This document shows positions 35,354 to 43,434 of a stretch of 64,000 bases of DNA, piece after piece (the stretch's first letter is position 1; each line of letters begins with the position of its first letter). A program made the position numbers and the translations under genes. The stretch covers positions 62,001 to 126,000 of the forward strand of contig NZ_VINQ01000008.1 of NCBI RefSeq assembly GCF_008369105.1, given 5' to 3'. Source of the stretch: Aquicoccus porphyridii (GTDB lineage: Bacteria; Pseudomonadota; Alphaproteobacteria; Rhodobacterales; Rhodobacteraceae). The notes beneath the pieces are model-generated. The model was not told the DNA's origin. It did no database searches and saw only the letters and a program-made list of their open reading frames with translations.

Positions 35354-35382
35354 AAAAGGCGCCCCTTGCGGGCGCTTTTTTC
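35354..35382 (+). terminator. Rho-independent terminator after tRNA-Asp
   Basis: A stem GCGCCC/GGGCGC (35359-35364, 35370-35375) with loop CTTGC is flanked by AAAA and a run of six T. It ends the tRNA transcript 12 nt after CCA. Confidence 0.85.
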
Positions 35383-35409
35383 GTTATCGGGGTAGTGCAA
35401 GGCGGCGGC

Positions 35410-35643
35410 ATGATGCGATTTCTGGACAGTCTTTCATGGACGGTGCTGGCACTCATGGCCGTGTTGCTGGGCCTCGCGCCGTTCGTGCCCGAGCCGCATA
35501 TCTGGGAAAAGCTCAAGATGCTGGCGGCGGGTGAGTTGACGCGTGGCATCGACATTTTCGATCTTGCGATGCACGGCGCGCCCTTTGTCCTGCTGGCGTT
35601 GAAGGGCGTGCGCGCGGTCAGGAACGCTCAGCCCCGCGCGTAA
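35410..35643 (+). CDS. Small two-helix membrane protein
   Basis: A 77-aa protein with a helix at LSWTVLALMAVLLGLAPFVP, a polar EPHIWEKLKMLAAGELTR middle, and a second hydrophobic stretch (MHGAPFVLLALKGVRAV). Similar small proteins in Rhodobacteraceae carry the loose name RND transporter, but at this size it cannot be one. The function is unknown. ATG codons at 35410 and 35413 are both usable after AAGGCGG. Its end overlaps the convergent sulfotransferase-like gene by 16 nt. Confidence 0.7.
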   Translation: MMRFLDSLSWTVLALMAVLLGLAPFVPEPHIWEKLKMLAAGELTRGIDIFDLAMHGAPFVLLALKGVRAVRNAQPRA

Positions 35644-36401
35644 TCGTATCCGAGGGTCGATTCGAGGGCGAGGTCAAGCTCGCCCATCATCAAGGCGTGG
35701 TCGGCGGTATCGAGCCCTGTGGGGGCCGTGTCGATCGGGACCGCCCGGCGGAAGCGGTTGCCCATGCGGCGGGTGACACCTTGGAACGCGTCGCTCTTGC
35801 GGTCGAGCCCGAGCGCGTCGCTGGCCCATGTGATGAAGGCTTCGGGGTCGGCCTGCACCTCTTCGGCGCGCAGCAGCATCAGGTTGCAGTCGCGGTTGAG
35901 CATGCCCAGCATCGCCGCCAGCTTGACCCGGCGCAGGGCAAAGAGATTGGGGAAGGGCGCGCCGGTGACGGGGTGGCGGTCGAACTGCAATTCGCGGTTG
36001 TGCACATCCTTGGCGATCTCGGGCGGGATTTCGTCGAAATCGCCCAGCCGGTCGACCACGCCGCGCCATTCGGCGCGCAGGAATTCAGGAAAACCCAGCG
36101 CCTGGATCGCGGGGTCGGCATGCCAGGGGCGCCTGAACATCGACAGCGCCCAGCTTTCGGCGTGGCGCACCACCACGATGGTGAGGAAGTCGGCCGGGAT
36201 CGCGACCATGTGGGGCGCGGCATGTTTCCATCCCAGCGCCTCGCTGCGCCGGATTTGCAGGTTTTTCTCGATCAGTTTGCGCACGAGGTTGGTGGCGCTG
36301 GCGCGTTCGCCGAGCACCTGGAACCGGGTGAGGGCGAGATCGTTGACGCGCGCGATAAGCCGCCCGCTCTGGCGAAAACCCTCGGGGATGGGGTAGGTCA
36401 T
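35628..36401 (-). CDS. Sulfotransferase-like P-loop protein
   Basis: A 257-aa protein. FQVLGERASATNLVRKLIEKN near the N-terminus resembles the GERxSGTN phosphate-binding loop of a bacterial sulfotransferase-like group that uses PAPS, and VVVRHAESWALSMFRRPWH resembles the 3'-phosphate-binding VVRxP-WxxS block. The start at 36401 gives the best N-terminus. It is divergent from a glycosyltransferase gene, which suggests both act on a surface glycan, but the acceptor is unknown. Confidence 0.7.
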   Translation of the reverse strand: MTYPIPEGFRQSGRLIARVNDLALTRFQVLGERASATNLVRKLIEKNLQIRRSEALGWKHAAPHMVAIPADFLTIVVVRHAESWALSMFRRPWHADPAIQALGFPEFLRAEWRGVVDRLGDFDEIPPEIAKDVHNRELQFDRHPVTGAPFPNLFALRRVKLAAMLGMLNRDCNLMLLRAEEVQADPEAFITWASDALGLDRKSDAFQGVTRRMGNRFRRAVPIDTAPTGLDTADHALMMGELDLALESTLGYDYARG

Positions 36402-36546
36402 GCGGCCCGGCCTCGTTTCTGTCGGCACGCATTGGCGGGCCGTTTGGGCGAAGAATATTTCATTTCTTTTGCCGCATCAAACCGGTTAGGACATCACACG
36501 ACATGAACAAGGCCCCGGTCGGGGGCTGAAAGGGGTGCGAGGGGCG

Positions 36547-37422
36547 ATGCAATCGAAGGTGGCGGCACTGACCATGGTGCGCGAGGATCTGTTTTTCCTG
36601 CGCGCATGGCTACGGCATTACGGCGAGGTCCTGGGGCGCGAGAACTGCTATATCGTCAACCATGGCCGGGGCGAGGCGGTGGCCGACCTGGCCGCGGGGT
36701 GCAACATCATCGGCATTCCGGGCGATCCGCACAGGAATTTCGACATGAAACGCTGGCGGCTCTTGAACAACCTCGTGATGGGGCTGCGCAGCTATTACGA
36801 TCACGTGGTCGTGGGCGACGTGGATGAATTGGTGGTGGTCGATCCGGCCAGCGGCAAGAGCCTGCTGGAATACCTTTGGGATGCACCGCTTCGGCGGGTT
36901 CTGACGCCGCTTGGGCTGGAGGTGATTCACCGGATCGACATCGAGCCCGAGGCGGTGGGCGCGCGCATCCTCGGGCCGCGTCGGCATGTGCGGCTGGCGC
37001 CGCATTATTCCAAGCCTTGCGTCGTGTCGGTGGGCACCAAGATCGCGCGGGGCGGGCATTTCACGCAACATGGCAAGCTGCATGCGCCGGATGATCTTTA
37101 CCTGTTCCACCTGAAATTCTGTGATTTCCCCGAATATGTCGGCGCGATGAACCGGCGCAACGCGGTCACGGAAGAGATCGGCGCGGGGGTGAAGGAAACG
37201 GCGATCGGGCGGCACTGGTTCGCCGAGGCGCGCGGCGAGGATCGGGCCGTCTTCAAGGGGTTCGCCGCGCTTGAGACGGTCGAGGGGTTCGACATGGCGC
37301 CCTATCGCCAGCATATGCGCGACACGTTCGGCCCGCGCGGCGATACCGGGTTTTACGAGTTCGATCGGCCGGATTATGGCTTGCAGTTCAAGCTGCCAGA
37401 GCGGTTTTCCGGCCTGTTCTGA
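36547..37422 (+). CDS. Glycosyltransferase family 2-like protein (DUF/GT2_4 type)
   Basis: A 291-aa protein with the start of a GT-A fold (ALTMVREDLFFLRAWLRHYGEVLG) and a metal-binding DxD in VVVGDVDELVVVD. This is the Glyco_tranf_2_4 group found near polysaccharide and sulfotransferase genes. The later part has conserved-looking His residues (HFTQHGKLHAPDDLYLFHLKFC). The ATG at 36547 is preferred to a GTG 12 nt upstream. Donor and acceptor sugars are unknown. Confidence 0.8.
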   Translation: MQSKVAALTMVREDLFFLRAWLRHYGEVLGRENCYIVNHGRGEAVADLAAGCNIIGIPGDPHRNFDMKRWRLLNNLVMGLRSYYDHVVVGDVDELVVVDPASGKSLLEYLWDAPLRRVLTPLGLEVIHRIDIEPEAVGARILGPRRHVRLAPHYSKPCVVSVGTKIARGGHFTQHGKLHAPDDLYLFHLKFCDFPEYVGAMNRRNAVTEEIGAGVKETAIGRHWFAEARGEDRAVFKGFAALETVEGFDMAPYRQHMRDTFGPRGDTGFYEFDRPDYGLQFKLPERFSGLF

Positions 37423-37429
37423 AGCCCCG

Positions 37430-37573
37430 TCAAAGCGGCTCGGTCGTGACCGGGGCGGGCGCGGCGAGGCGTGCGGTTTCCTGCCCCGCCTGTCCGCCAG
37501 TGAGGGTGAGCGCCATGACAAGCGCGATTGAGGCCAGGGTGGTCAGGGCCAGGATCGTGGTTTTGCGGGTCAT
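37430..37573 (-). CDS. Small secreted or membrane-anchored peptide, 47 aa
   Basis: A 48-codon frame begins at ATG 37573 with GGAGG six nt upstream, the expected spacing. The peptide starts MTRKTTILALTTLASIALV, a basic n-region and a hydrophobic core, and ends in an Ala/Pro-rich tail (LAAPAPVTTEPL). It could be a lone signal-anchored peptide or a secreted peptide. I know no family. It converges with the glycosyltransferase gene 7 nt away. Confidence 0.6.
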   Translation of the reverse strand: MTRKTTILALTTLASIALVMALTLTGGQAGQETARLAAPAPVTTEPL

Positions 37574-37687
37574 TCTTGCCTCCGTCTTGCGTTGGCCCGC
37601 TTGTGGGCCGCAGTCGTCGAGGCAGGATGGGCGCAGGTCGCCCTGTCATTCAAAAACAGGTGGAGCCGGGGGGCGTGTTATCCGATA

Positions 37688-37712
37688 ACAGGCCGGGTTT
37701 TGCCCGGCCTGT
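37688..37712 (-). terminator. Hairpin after the SDR gene (probable terminator)
   Basis: Arms ACAGGCCGGG and CCCGGCCTGT form a perfect 10-bp stem with a 5-nt loop, 20 nt beyond the SDR stop. There is no clear T-run, so efficiency is uncertain. Confidence 0.55.
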
Positions 37713-37732
37713 GACGTTTCTGCGAGCAGGTT

Positions 37733-38485
37733 TCAGACCTGACCGCCGGCGATGCGCACCTCGGTGCCGTTGGTGCTCTCCGACAGGGGGTTACACAGCC
37801 AGAGCGCGGCGGCGGCCACCTCTTCGGGCGAGATCAGTTTCTGGTGGCGGTTCATCTGCACCATCATGTCGCGCGCCTCGTCCTTGGACACGCCGGCGCG
37901 GTCGGCGATGGCGTCTGTGTTGCGAGTGACGATGGGGGTGTCGACATAGCCCGGGCAGATCGAGTTGAAGGTGTAGGGCTGGCCGAGGAAATCCTCGGCA
38001 AAGCTGCGCATCATGCCCACGACGCCGTGTTTCGAGGCGGCATAGGCGCCCGCGCCCGGCGCACCGCGCAGACCGGCGATGGACGAGACCGCGATGACCC
38101 GCCCCCAATCGGTGCCGGTCATCGAGCGCAGCGATTCGCGGATGGTGAAGAAACAGCCGTCGAGATTGATCGACATGATGCGCCGCCAAAGCTCGGTGTC
38201 GGTCTTGTGCAGCTTGCGCCCCTCGGCGATGCCCGCGTTGGCGACGCAGATCTGGACCGGGCCGCGGGCGGCCACGGCGGCGTCGATGCCGTCGCGCACC
38301 TGCGCCTCGTCGGCGACGTCCATGGCGAGCGGGTGCATGCCGTTCTCGGCCACCTCTTCGAGCACCGAAAGCCGACGCCCGGTGATCGTGACCTGCGCGC
38401 CCTCGGCGGCGAGGGCGCGGGCGATGGCAAGGCCGATGCCGGTGCCGCCGCCGGTGACGAGCGCGTGTTTGTCGTTCAACATCAT
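37733..38485 (-). CDS. Short-chain dehydrogenase/reductase
   Basis: A 250-aa classical SDR with cofactor loop TGGGTGIG, VANAG, catalytic Ser in AVSSIAG and YAASK for Tyr/Lys. The GAYAASKHGVVGMMRSFAEDF and CPGYVDTPIV blocks resemble 3-hydroxybutyrate or 3-oxoacyl reductases, but the substrate is not certain. GGGAGG lies 8 nt before the first of two adjacent ATGs (38485), which sets the start. Confidence 0.9.
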   Translation of the reverse strand: MMLNDKHALVTGGGTGIGLAIARALAAEGAQVTITGRRLSVLEEVAENGMHPLAMDVADEAQVRDGIDAAVAARGPVQICVANAGIAEGRKLHKTDTELWRRIMSINLDGCFFTIRESLRSMTGTDWGRVIAVSSIAGLRGAPGAGAYAASKHGVVGMMRSFAEDFLGQPYTFNSICPGYVDTPIVTRNTDAIADRAGVSKDEARDMMVQMNRHQKLISPEEVAAAALWLCNPLSESTNGTEVRIAGGQV

Positions 38486-38562
38486 TTGGATATCCTCCCT
38501 GATTTGTGCCCACAGTAGCGAGGCACGCCCCGGGGGCAAGTCGTGCCGTTCCGTCATGGCGG

Positions 38563-38592
38563 TCGACATTCGGATGGCCGAATGTGTATAAG
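38563..38592 (+). promoter_or_regulatory. Promoter with a palindrome in its spacer
   Basis: TCGACA (38563-38568) and TATAAG (38587-38592) are 18 nt apart. The inverted repeat CATTCGG-ATGG-CCGAATG (38567-38584) fills the spacer. This layout is that of a repressor site or a MerR-type activator site, and would drive the methyltransferase-like gene at 38633. Confidence 0.55.
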
Positions 38593-38632
38593 CCGTGACG
38601 CGAATTCGCGCAGGCACAGGAGGGCGCAAGGG

Positions 38633-39085
38633 ATGCTGAAATGGATCGACATTCCGCCGGCCTGGCTGGCGCTTTGCCTCGGGCTGGCGTGGTGGCAGGC
38701 GGTGCATTACCCGATGGGGCTGAGCTTCGGCGGCGCGCTGGCGGATTTCCTTGGTGGGCTGCTGGTCGGGGCGGGGCTGGTGTTGATGGCGCTGGCGGTT
38801 CACGAGATGCGACGCCAGCGCACCACGATCATCCCGCATCGCGAGGCCGACGCGCTGGTGCAGACGGGGATATTCTCGCGCACGCGCAACCCGATCTACC
38901 TCGGTGATGCGCTGATCCTTCTGGGGTGTATCCTCTATTGGGATGCGGTGCTGGCGTTGCCACTGGTGCCGGTCTTCGTGTGGTGGATCGAACGGCATTT
39001 CATCATTCCCGAGGAAAACCGCCTGCGCCGCCAGTTCCGCGCAGATTTCGCGCGCTATTGCCAAAAGACGCGGCGTTGGGTTTGA
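38633..39085 (+). CDS. Isoprenylcysteine carboxyl methyltransferase-like membrane protein
   Basis: A 150-aa membrane protein with about four helices. The RxxNPIYLGDALILLG block and the C-terminal EENRLRRQFRADFARYCQKTRRW match the ICMT/PEMT fold, where they bind S-adenosylmethionine. Bacterial members methylate lipids or small molecules; the real substrate is unknown. AGGAGGG precedes the ATG at 38633. Confidence 0.87.
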   Translation: MLKWIDIPPAWLALCLGLAWWQAVHYPMGLSFGGALADFLGGLLVGAGLVLMALAVHEMRRQRTTIIPHREADALVQTGIFSRTRNPIYLGDALILLGCILYWDAVLALPLVPVFVWWIERHFIIPEENRLRRQFRADFARYCQKTRRWV

Positions 39086-39250
39086 CGGATGGAAAATCCG
39101 ACGGCATGGAGCCTCGAGCGACAAAACAGGGTTGCAATGCGACATCGCGGCAATCGAAGATCGTGACGGGATATGCCATAAGGGCAGCCAGCCACGCGAG
39201 GGGCCGTGCCGGGGGGCGCGGTGAACAGGAACGAAAAGGGAAGTGACAAG

Positions 39251-40822
39251 GTGAAAATCGGAACGCCAAAAGAAGTCATCGAGGGGGAAGCGCGTGTCGC
39301 GATGACCCCGGACTCGGCGCTGCAATTGCAGAAGCTGGGCTATGAATGCCTGATCGAGACCGGCGCCGGACTGGCCGCGGGTTTTACCGACGCGGCCTAT
39401 AAGGAAGCCGGGGTCACGATCAAGAAAACGGCCAACGCGCTGTGGAAGGATGCCGACATCATCGCCAAGGTGCGCATCCCCACGGATGAGGAAATGGGCC
39501 GTCTGACCAAGAACAAGACGTTGATTTCCTTCTTCAATCCCGGTGGGAACGAGGCCGGCCTTGAGGCCGCCAAGGCCAAGGGCGCCAATGTCATCGCGAT
39601 GGAGATGGTGCCGCGCATCAGCCGGGCGCAGAAGATGGATGCGCTCAGCTCGATGGCCAATATCGCGGGCTATCGCGCGGTGATCGAGGCGGGCAACAAT
39701 TATGGCCGGTTCTTCACCGGTCAGATCACGGCGGCGGGCAAGGTGCCCCCGGCGCGGGTTCTGGTCGTGGGCGCGGGCGTGGCGGGTCTTGCCGCGATCG
39801 GGGCCGCGGTGAGCCTTGGCGCGGTGGTCTATGCGTTCGACGTGCGCCCCGAAGTGGCCGAACAGGTCGAATCGATGGGGGCCGAGTTCGTCTATCTCGA
39901 TTTCGAGGAGGAACAGCAGGACGGCGCGGCGACCGGCGGCTATGCCAGCGTGTCGAGCCCCGAATTCCGCGAGGCGCAGCTTGCCAAGTTCCGCGAATTG
40001 GCGCCGGAGATGGATATCGTGATCACCACCGCGCTGATCCCCAACCGCGAGGCCCCCAAGCTGTGGCTCGAGGACATGGTGAAGGCGATGAAGCGCGGGT
40101 CGGTCATCGTGGACCTGGCCGCCGAGAAGGGCGGCAATGTCGAGGGCACGGTCGCCGATGAGAAGGTCGTGACCGACAATGGCGTCACGATCATCGGCTA
40201 TACCGATTTCCCGAGCCGGATGGCGGCGCAGGCGTCGAGCCTTTATGCCACCAACATCCGGCACATGATGACCGATCTGACCCCGGAAAAGGACGGTCAG
40301 GTCAACCACAACATGGATGATGACGTGATCCGTGGGGCCACCGTGGCCTTTGACGGCGAGATCACCTTTCCGCCACCGCCGCCCAAGGTGGCGGCAATCG
40401 CGGCGCGCCCGCAGGAGAAAGTCAAGGAACTGACGCCTGAGGAAAAGCGTGCCGCCGAGGTGGCCGCCTTCAAGGCGCAGACCAAGCAACAGGTGACGCT
40501 TCTGGCTGTCGGTGCGGCGCTGGTGCTGACGGTGGGGCTCGTCGCCCCGGCGAGCTTCATGCAGCATTTCATCGTGTTCCTGCTCTCCGTCTTCGTCGGA
40601 TTCCAGGTGATCTGGGGCGTGAGCCACAGCCTGCACACGCCGCTCATGGCGGTGACCAACGCGATCTCGTCGATCATCATCCTCGGCGCGTTGATGCAGA
40701 TCGGCTCGAGCTCGGTGCTGATCACCATCCTCGCCGCGCTCGCGGTCTTCATGGCCGGGATCAACATTTTCGGCGGCTTCCTCGTGACACGGCGCATGCT
40801 CGCCATGTTCCAGAAATCATAA
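39251..40822 (+). CDS. pntA: NAD(P) transhydrogenase, alpha subunit
   Basis: A 523-aa subunit of the proton-pumping transhydrogenase that reduces NADP with NADH. The N-terminal NAD-binding domain I begins [20 protein letters not shown]; the Rossmann loop is [16 protein letters not shown]; and after an Ala/Pro/Lys linker (about 400-430) three or four helices form the first part of the membrane domain. The GTG at 39251 is chosen because homology begins there. It is followed 13 nt later by pntB. A loose inverted repeat (TTGC-AAT-GCGA-CA-TCGC-G-GCAA) lies at 39132-39153 upstream. Confidence 0.95.
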   Translation: MKIGTPKEVIEGEARVAMTPDSALQLQKLGYECLIETGAGLAAGFTDAAYKEAGVTIKKTANALWKDADIIAKVRIPTDEEMGRLTKNKTLISFFNPGGNEAGLEAAKAKGANVIAMEMVPRISRAQKMDALSSMANIAGYRAVIEAGNNYGRFFTGQITAAGKVPPARVLVVGAGVAGLAAIGAAVSLGAVVYAFDVRPEVAEQVESMGAEFVYLDFEEEQQDGAATGGYASVSSPEFREAQLAKFRELAPEMDIVITTALIPNREAPKLWLEDMVKAMKRGSVIVDLAAEKGGNVEGTVADEKVVTDNGVTIIGYTDFPSRMAAQASSLYATNIRHMMTDLTPEKDGQVNHNMDDDVIRGATVAFDGEITFPPPPPKVAAIAARPQEKVKELTPEEKRAAEVAAFKAQTKQQVTLLAVGAALVLTVGLVAPASFMQHFIVFLLSVFVGFQVIWGVSHSLHTPLMAVTNAISSIIILGALMQIGSSSVLITILAALAVFMAGINIFGGFLVTRRMLAMFQKS

Positions 40823-40835
40823 GGCGGAGGGGATT

Positions 40836-42320
40836 ATGGACTTCGGATTCACGATAGCGGCCTATGCGGTCGCAGCGGTTCTCTTCATCCTCAGCCTTGG
40901 CGGATTGAGCGGACAGGAAAGCGCCAAGCGCGCGATCTGGTACGGGATCGTCGGCATGGCGATCGCCGTTCTGGCCACGCTGGTCGGGCCGGGGCAGGGG
41001 CTTTGGCTTCTGTCGCTGGTGCTTATCGGTGCGGGGGGACTCGTCGGGTATCAGCTCGCCACGCGCGTGCAGATGACGCAGATGCCCGAGCTGGTGGCGA
41101 TCATGCACAGCCTTGTCGGGCTGGCGGCGGTGTTCGTGGGGCTCAATGCCGATCTCGAGATGGGGCGCGTCGCCGCGGCCTTTGGCGAGGCTGGGCTGGC
41201 CTTTCCGCGGCTCGAGGAAGCCTCGCTCGAGGCGATGGCATTTGCCAAGCAGTTCACCGGGTTTGCCGCGATCGTCGCCAAGAAGACGGCGGTGGAAATC
41301 AACATCCTCAAGGTCGAGCTGATGCTGGGCATCTGGATCGGCGCGGTGACCTTCACCGGGTCGGTCATTGCCTATGGCAAGCTGGCCGGGAAGGTCGACA
41401 GCGCGGCCAAGAAGCTGCCGGGCGGGCACATGCTCAACGCGGGGGCGGCGGTTCTGTCGCTGGTCTTTGCCGCGATGTACCTGGGCGGTGCGGGCATGTG
41501 GACGCTGATCGTGCTCACCTTGCTGGCGTTCTTCATCGGCTATCACCTGATCATGGGGATCGGCGGGGCCGACATGCCGGTGGTGGTGTCGATGCTCAAC
41601 TCCTATTCGGGTTGGGCCGCGGCGGCGATCGGGTTCAGCCTCGGCAATGACCTCTTGATCGTGGTCGGTGCGCTGGTGGGCAGCTCGGGGGCGATCCTGA
41701 GCTATATCATGTGCAAGGCGATGAACCGGCATTTCGTCAGCGTCATCCTCGGCGGGTTCGGCGGCACGTCGGGTCCGGCGATGGAGGTCGAGGGCGAGCA
41801 GGTCGCGATCGAGGCCGATGGCGTGGCCTCGGCGCTTGACGAGGCGGACAGCGTGATCATCGTGCCGGGCTATGGCATGGCGGTGGCGCAGGCGCAGCAA
41901 TCGGTCAGCGAGTTGACCAAGCGGCTGCGGGCCAAAGGCAAGAACGTGCGGTTCGCCATTCACCCGGTCGCGGGGCGTCTGCCGGGGCATATGAACGTGC
42001 TCCTGGCCGAGGCGAAAGTGCCCTATGATATCGTGCTGGAAATGGACGAGATCAACGAGGATTTCCCCTCGACGGACGTGGCCATCGTCATCGGTTCCAA
42101 TGACATCGTGAACCCGGCGGCACAGGACGATCCCAACAGCCCCATTGCCGGGATGCCGGTGCTGGAAGTGTGGAAGGCGAAACAGGTGTTCGTCAGCAAG
42201 CGCGGGCAGGGGACCGGGTATTCGGGGATCGAGAACCCGCTCTTCTTCAAGGAGAACACGCGGATGTTCTATGGCGATGCCAAGGCCAGCCTCGACAAGT
42301 TGCTGTCGCTGATCGAGTGA
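40836..42320 (+). CDS. pntB: NAD(P) transhydrogenase, beta subunit
   Basis: A 494-aa partner of PntA. About eight or nine membrane helices come first, then the NADP-binding domain III with [36 protein letters not shown] and [16 protein letters not shown], and the final [16 protein letters not shown] motif. The enzyme uses the proton gradient to make NADPH. GGCGGAGGGG precedes the ATG. A strong terminator follows 21 nt after the stop. Confidence 0.96.
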   Translation: MDFGFTIAAYAVAAVLFILSLGGLSGQESAKRAIWYGIVGMAIAVLATLVGPGQGLWLLSLVLIGAGGLVGYQLATRVQMTQMPELVAIMHSLVGLAAVFVGLNADLEMGRVAAAFGEAGLAFPRLEEASLEAMAFAKQFTGFAAIVAKKTAVEINILKVELMLGIWIGAVTFTGSVIAYGKLAGKVDSAAKKLPGGHMLNAGAAVLSLVFAAMYLGGAGMWTLIVLTLLAFFIGYHLIMGIGGADMPVVVSMLNSYSGWAAAAIGFSLGNDLLIVVGALVGSSGAILSYIMCKAMNRHFVSVILGGFGGTSGPAMEVEGEQVAIEADGVASALDEADSVIIVPGYGMAVAQAQQSVSELTKRLRAKGKNVRFAIHPVAGRLPGHMNVLLAEAKVPYDIVLEMDEINEDFPSTDVAIVIGSNDIVNPAAQDDPNSPIAGMPVLEVWKAKQVFVSKRGQGTGYSGIENPLFFKENTRMFYGDAKASLDKLLSLIE

Positions 42321-42341
42321 TCCGACAATCATAGTTCGGGA

Positions 42342-42369
42342 AAGGGCGCCTTGCGGGGCGCCCTTTTTC
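42342..42369 (+). terminator. Rho-independent terminator of pntAB
   Basis: Arms AAAGGGCGCC and GGCGCCCTTT form a 10-bp stem with a 6-nt loop, continued by further T residues. Confidence 0.9.
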
Positions 42370-42377
42370 GTTGAGGA

Positions 42378-42426
42378 CCGCCCCCTCTGGCGACCGCCCA
42401 CCCGCCCCGGTCGCCAGAGGGGGCGG
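42378..42426. repeat. Perfect 19-bp inverted repeat after pntAB
   Basis: CCGCCCCCTCTGGCGACCG (42378-42396) and its exact reverse complement (42408-42426) enclose an 11-nt C-rich loop. It starts 9 nt after the pntAB terminator and has no T-run of its own. Confidence 0.8.
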
Positions 42427-42457
42427 GTCTTGGGGTGACGGTGGGTGCCTCCGGCGG

Positions 42458-42480
42458 GAGTATTTTCGGCAAGATGAAAG
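42458..42480 (+). repeat. GAGTATTT...CAAGA intergenic element, copy 4
   Basis: The core is GAGTATTTTCGGCAAGATGA then AAG, preceded by GGTGCCTCCGGCGG from 42444 exactly as in copy 2. It lies downstream of pntB, after its terminator and the 19-bp inverted repeat. Confidence 0.6.
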
Positions 42481-42590
42481 CGGGGCGGGGTGCGCCGATG
42501 GCGTGGCGTGCCGCAACGGCACATGGATGGCGCGTTGATCGGGGGGCAGGGATGGCCTAGCAGATGGGAAACGCCGGAGGGAGGGTTTCC

Positions 42591-43349
42591 ATGAGCGAGA
42601 ATATCATCATCACCCGCGAGGGGCGGGTCGTCACGCTGACCATTGCGCGGGTCGAGAAGAAGAACGCGCTGACGCAGGAGATGTATGGTGCGATGGCCGA
42701 TGCGCTTGAGGCTTATGCCGAGAGCGATGCGGACCGCGCGTTGGTCATCACCGGGGCGGGGGACATGTTCACCGCCGGCAACGACCTCAAGGATTTCGCC
42801 AAGGGTGATCGCGAGACCGGGGTGCCGCCGGTCTGGCGGTTCCTGCATGCGATCCGCGATTGTCCCAAGCCGGTGATCGCCGCGGTGAACGGCCCCGGAA
42901 TCGGGATCGGGCTGACCATGCTGCTGCATTGCGACCTGGTCTATGCGGGTGAGAGTGCGACGCTGGGCGTGCCCTTCGTGAAGCTGGGGCTGGTGCCGGA
43001 GGCGGGATCGTCGCTCTTGCTGCCCGCCGCGGTGGGGATGGCGGTGGCCAATGACATGCTTTTGGCCGGGCGGACCCTGAGCGCGGGTGAGGCCGAGCGG
43101 TTCGGACTGGTGGCGCGGGTGTTTCCCGATGCGGAACTGATGGGCGCGGTCAGGGAGATCGCGCGCGGGGTGGCCGCGTCGGCGCCGGTGGCGATGAAGC
43201 TTTCGAAAGGGTTGATCCGGCAGGGGCGCGAGGCAGTGGCCGACAGCATGGCTGCGGAGTCGAAGCTTTTCGCGGCGCAATTGCAGGGACCGGAATTTGC
43301 CGAGAGCGTTGCGGCCATGGGTGAAAAACGCGCGCCAGACTACGGCTGA
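42591..43349 (+). CDS. Enoyl-CoA hydratase/isomerase family protein
   Basis: A 252-aa crotonase-fold enzyme. The oxyanion-hole strand FTAGNDLKDF, NGPGIGIGLTMLLHCD, and the catalytic Glu of KLGLVPEAGSS are visible. Only one of the two catalytic Glu positions of classical hydratases is clear, so isomerase or another crotonase reaction is possible. GGAGGGAGGG lies just upstream of ATG 42591. It acts on acyl-CoA in the cytosol, probably fatty-acid or amino-acid breakdown. Confidence 0.9.
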   Translation: MSENIIITREGRVVTLTIARVEKKNALTQEMYGAMADALEAYAESDADRALVITGAGDMFTAGNDLKDFAKGDRETGVPPVWRFLHAIRDCPKPVIAAVNGPGIGIGLTMLLHCDLVYAGESATLGVPFVKLGLVPEAGSSLLLPAAVGMAVANDMLLAGRTLSAGEAERFGLVARVFPDAELMGAVREIARGVAASAPVAMKLSKGLIRQGREAVADSMAAESKLFAAQLQGPEFAESVAAMGEKRAPDYG

Positions 43350-43434
43350 CAGGCCCCGCGCGGTTTTGGCCGATTGAGTGGAGCGGCGCAACGGGTATTC
43401 TGGCCTTGAGTGACGCGACGCGAGGACAGGACCG

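Noticed and set aside
38486-40636. N-terminal extension of the SDR frame at 37733-38485
   Set aside because: The open frame runs on upstream, but homology, the GGGAGG ribosome site and the ATG at 38485 show the gene begins there; the rest is antisense to pntA.
40761-43391. An 876-codon minus-strand frame, and similar long frames opposite other genes
   Set aside because: They mirror pntB, the hydratase and other real genes, with Arg/His/Gly-rich composition typical of antisense frames in GC-rich DNA.
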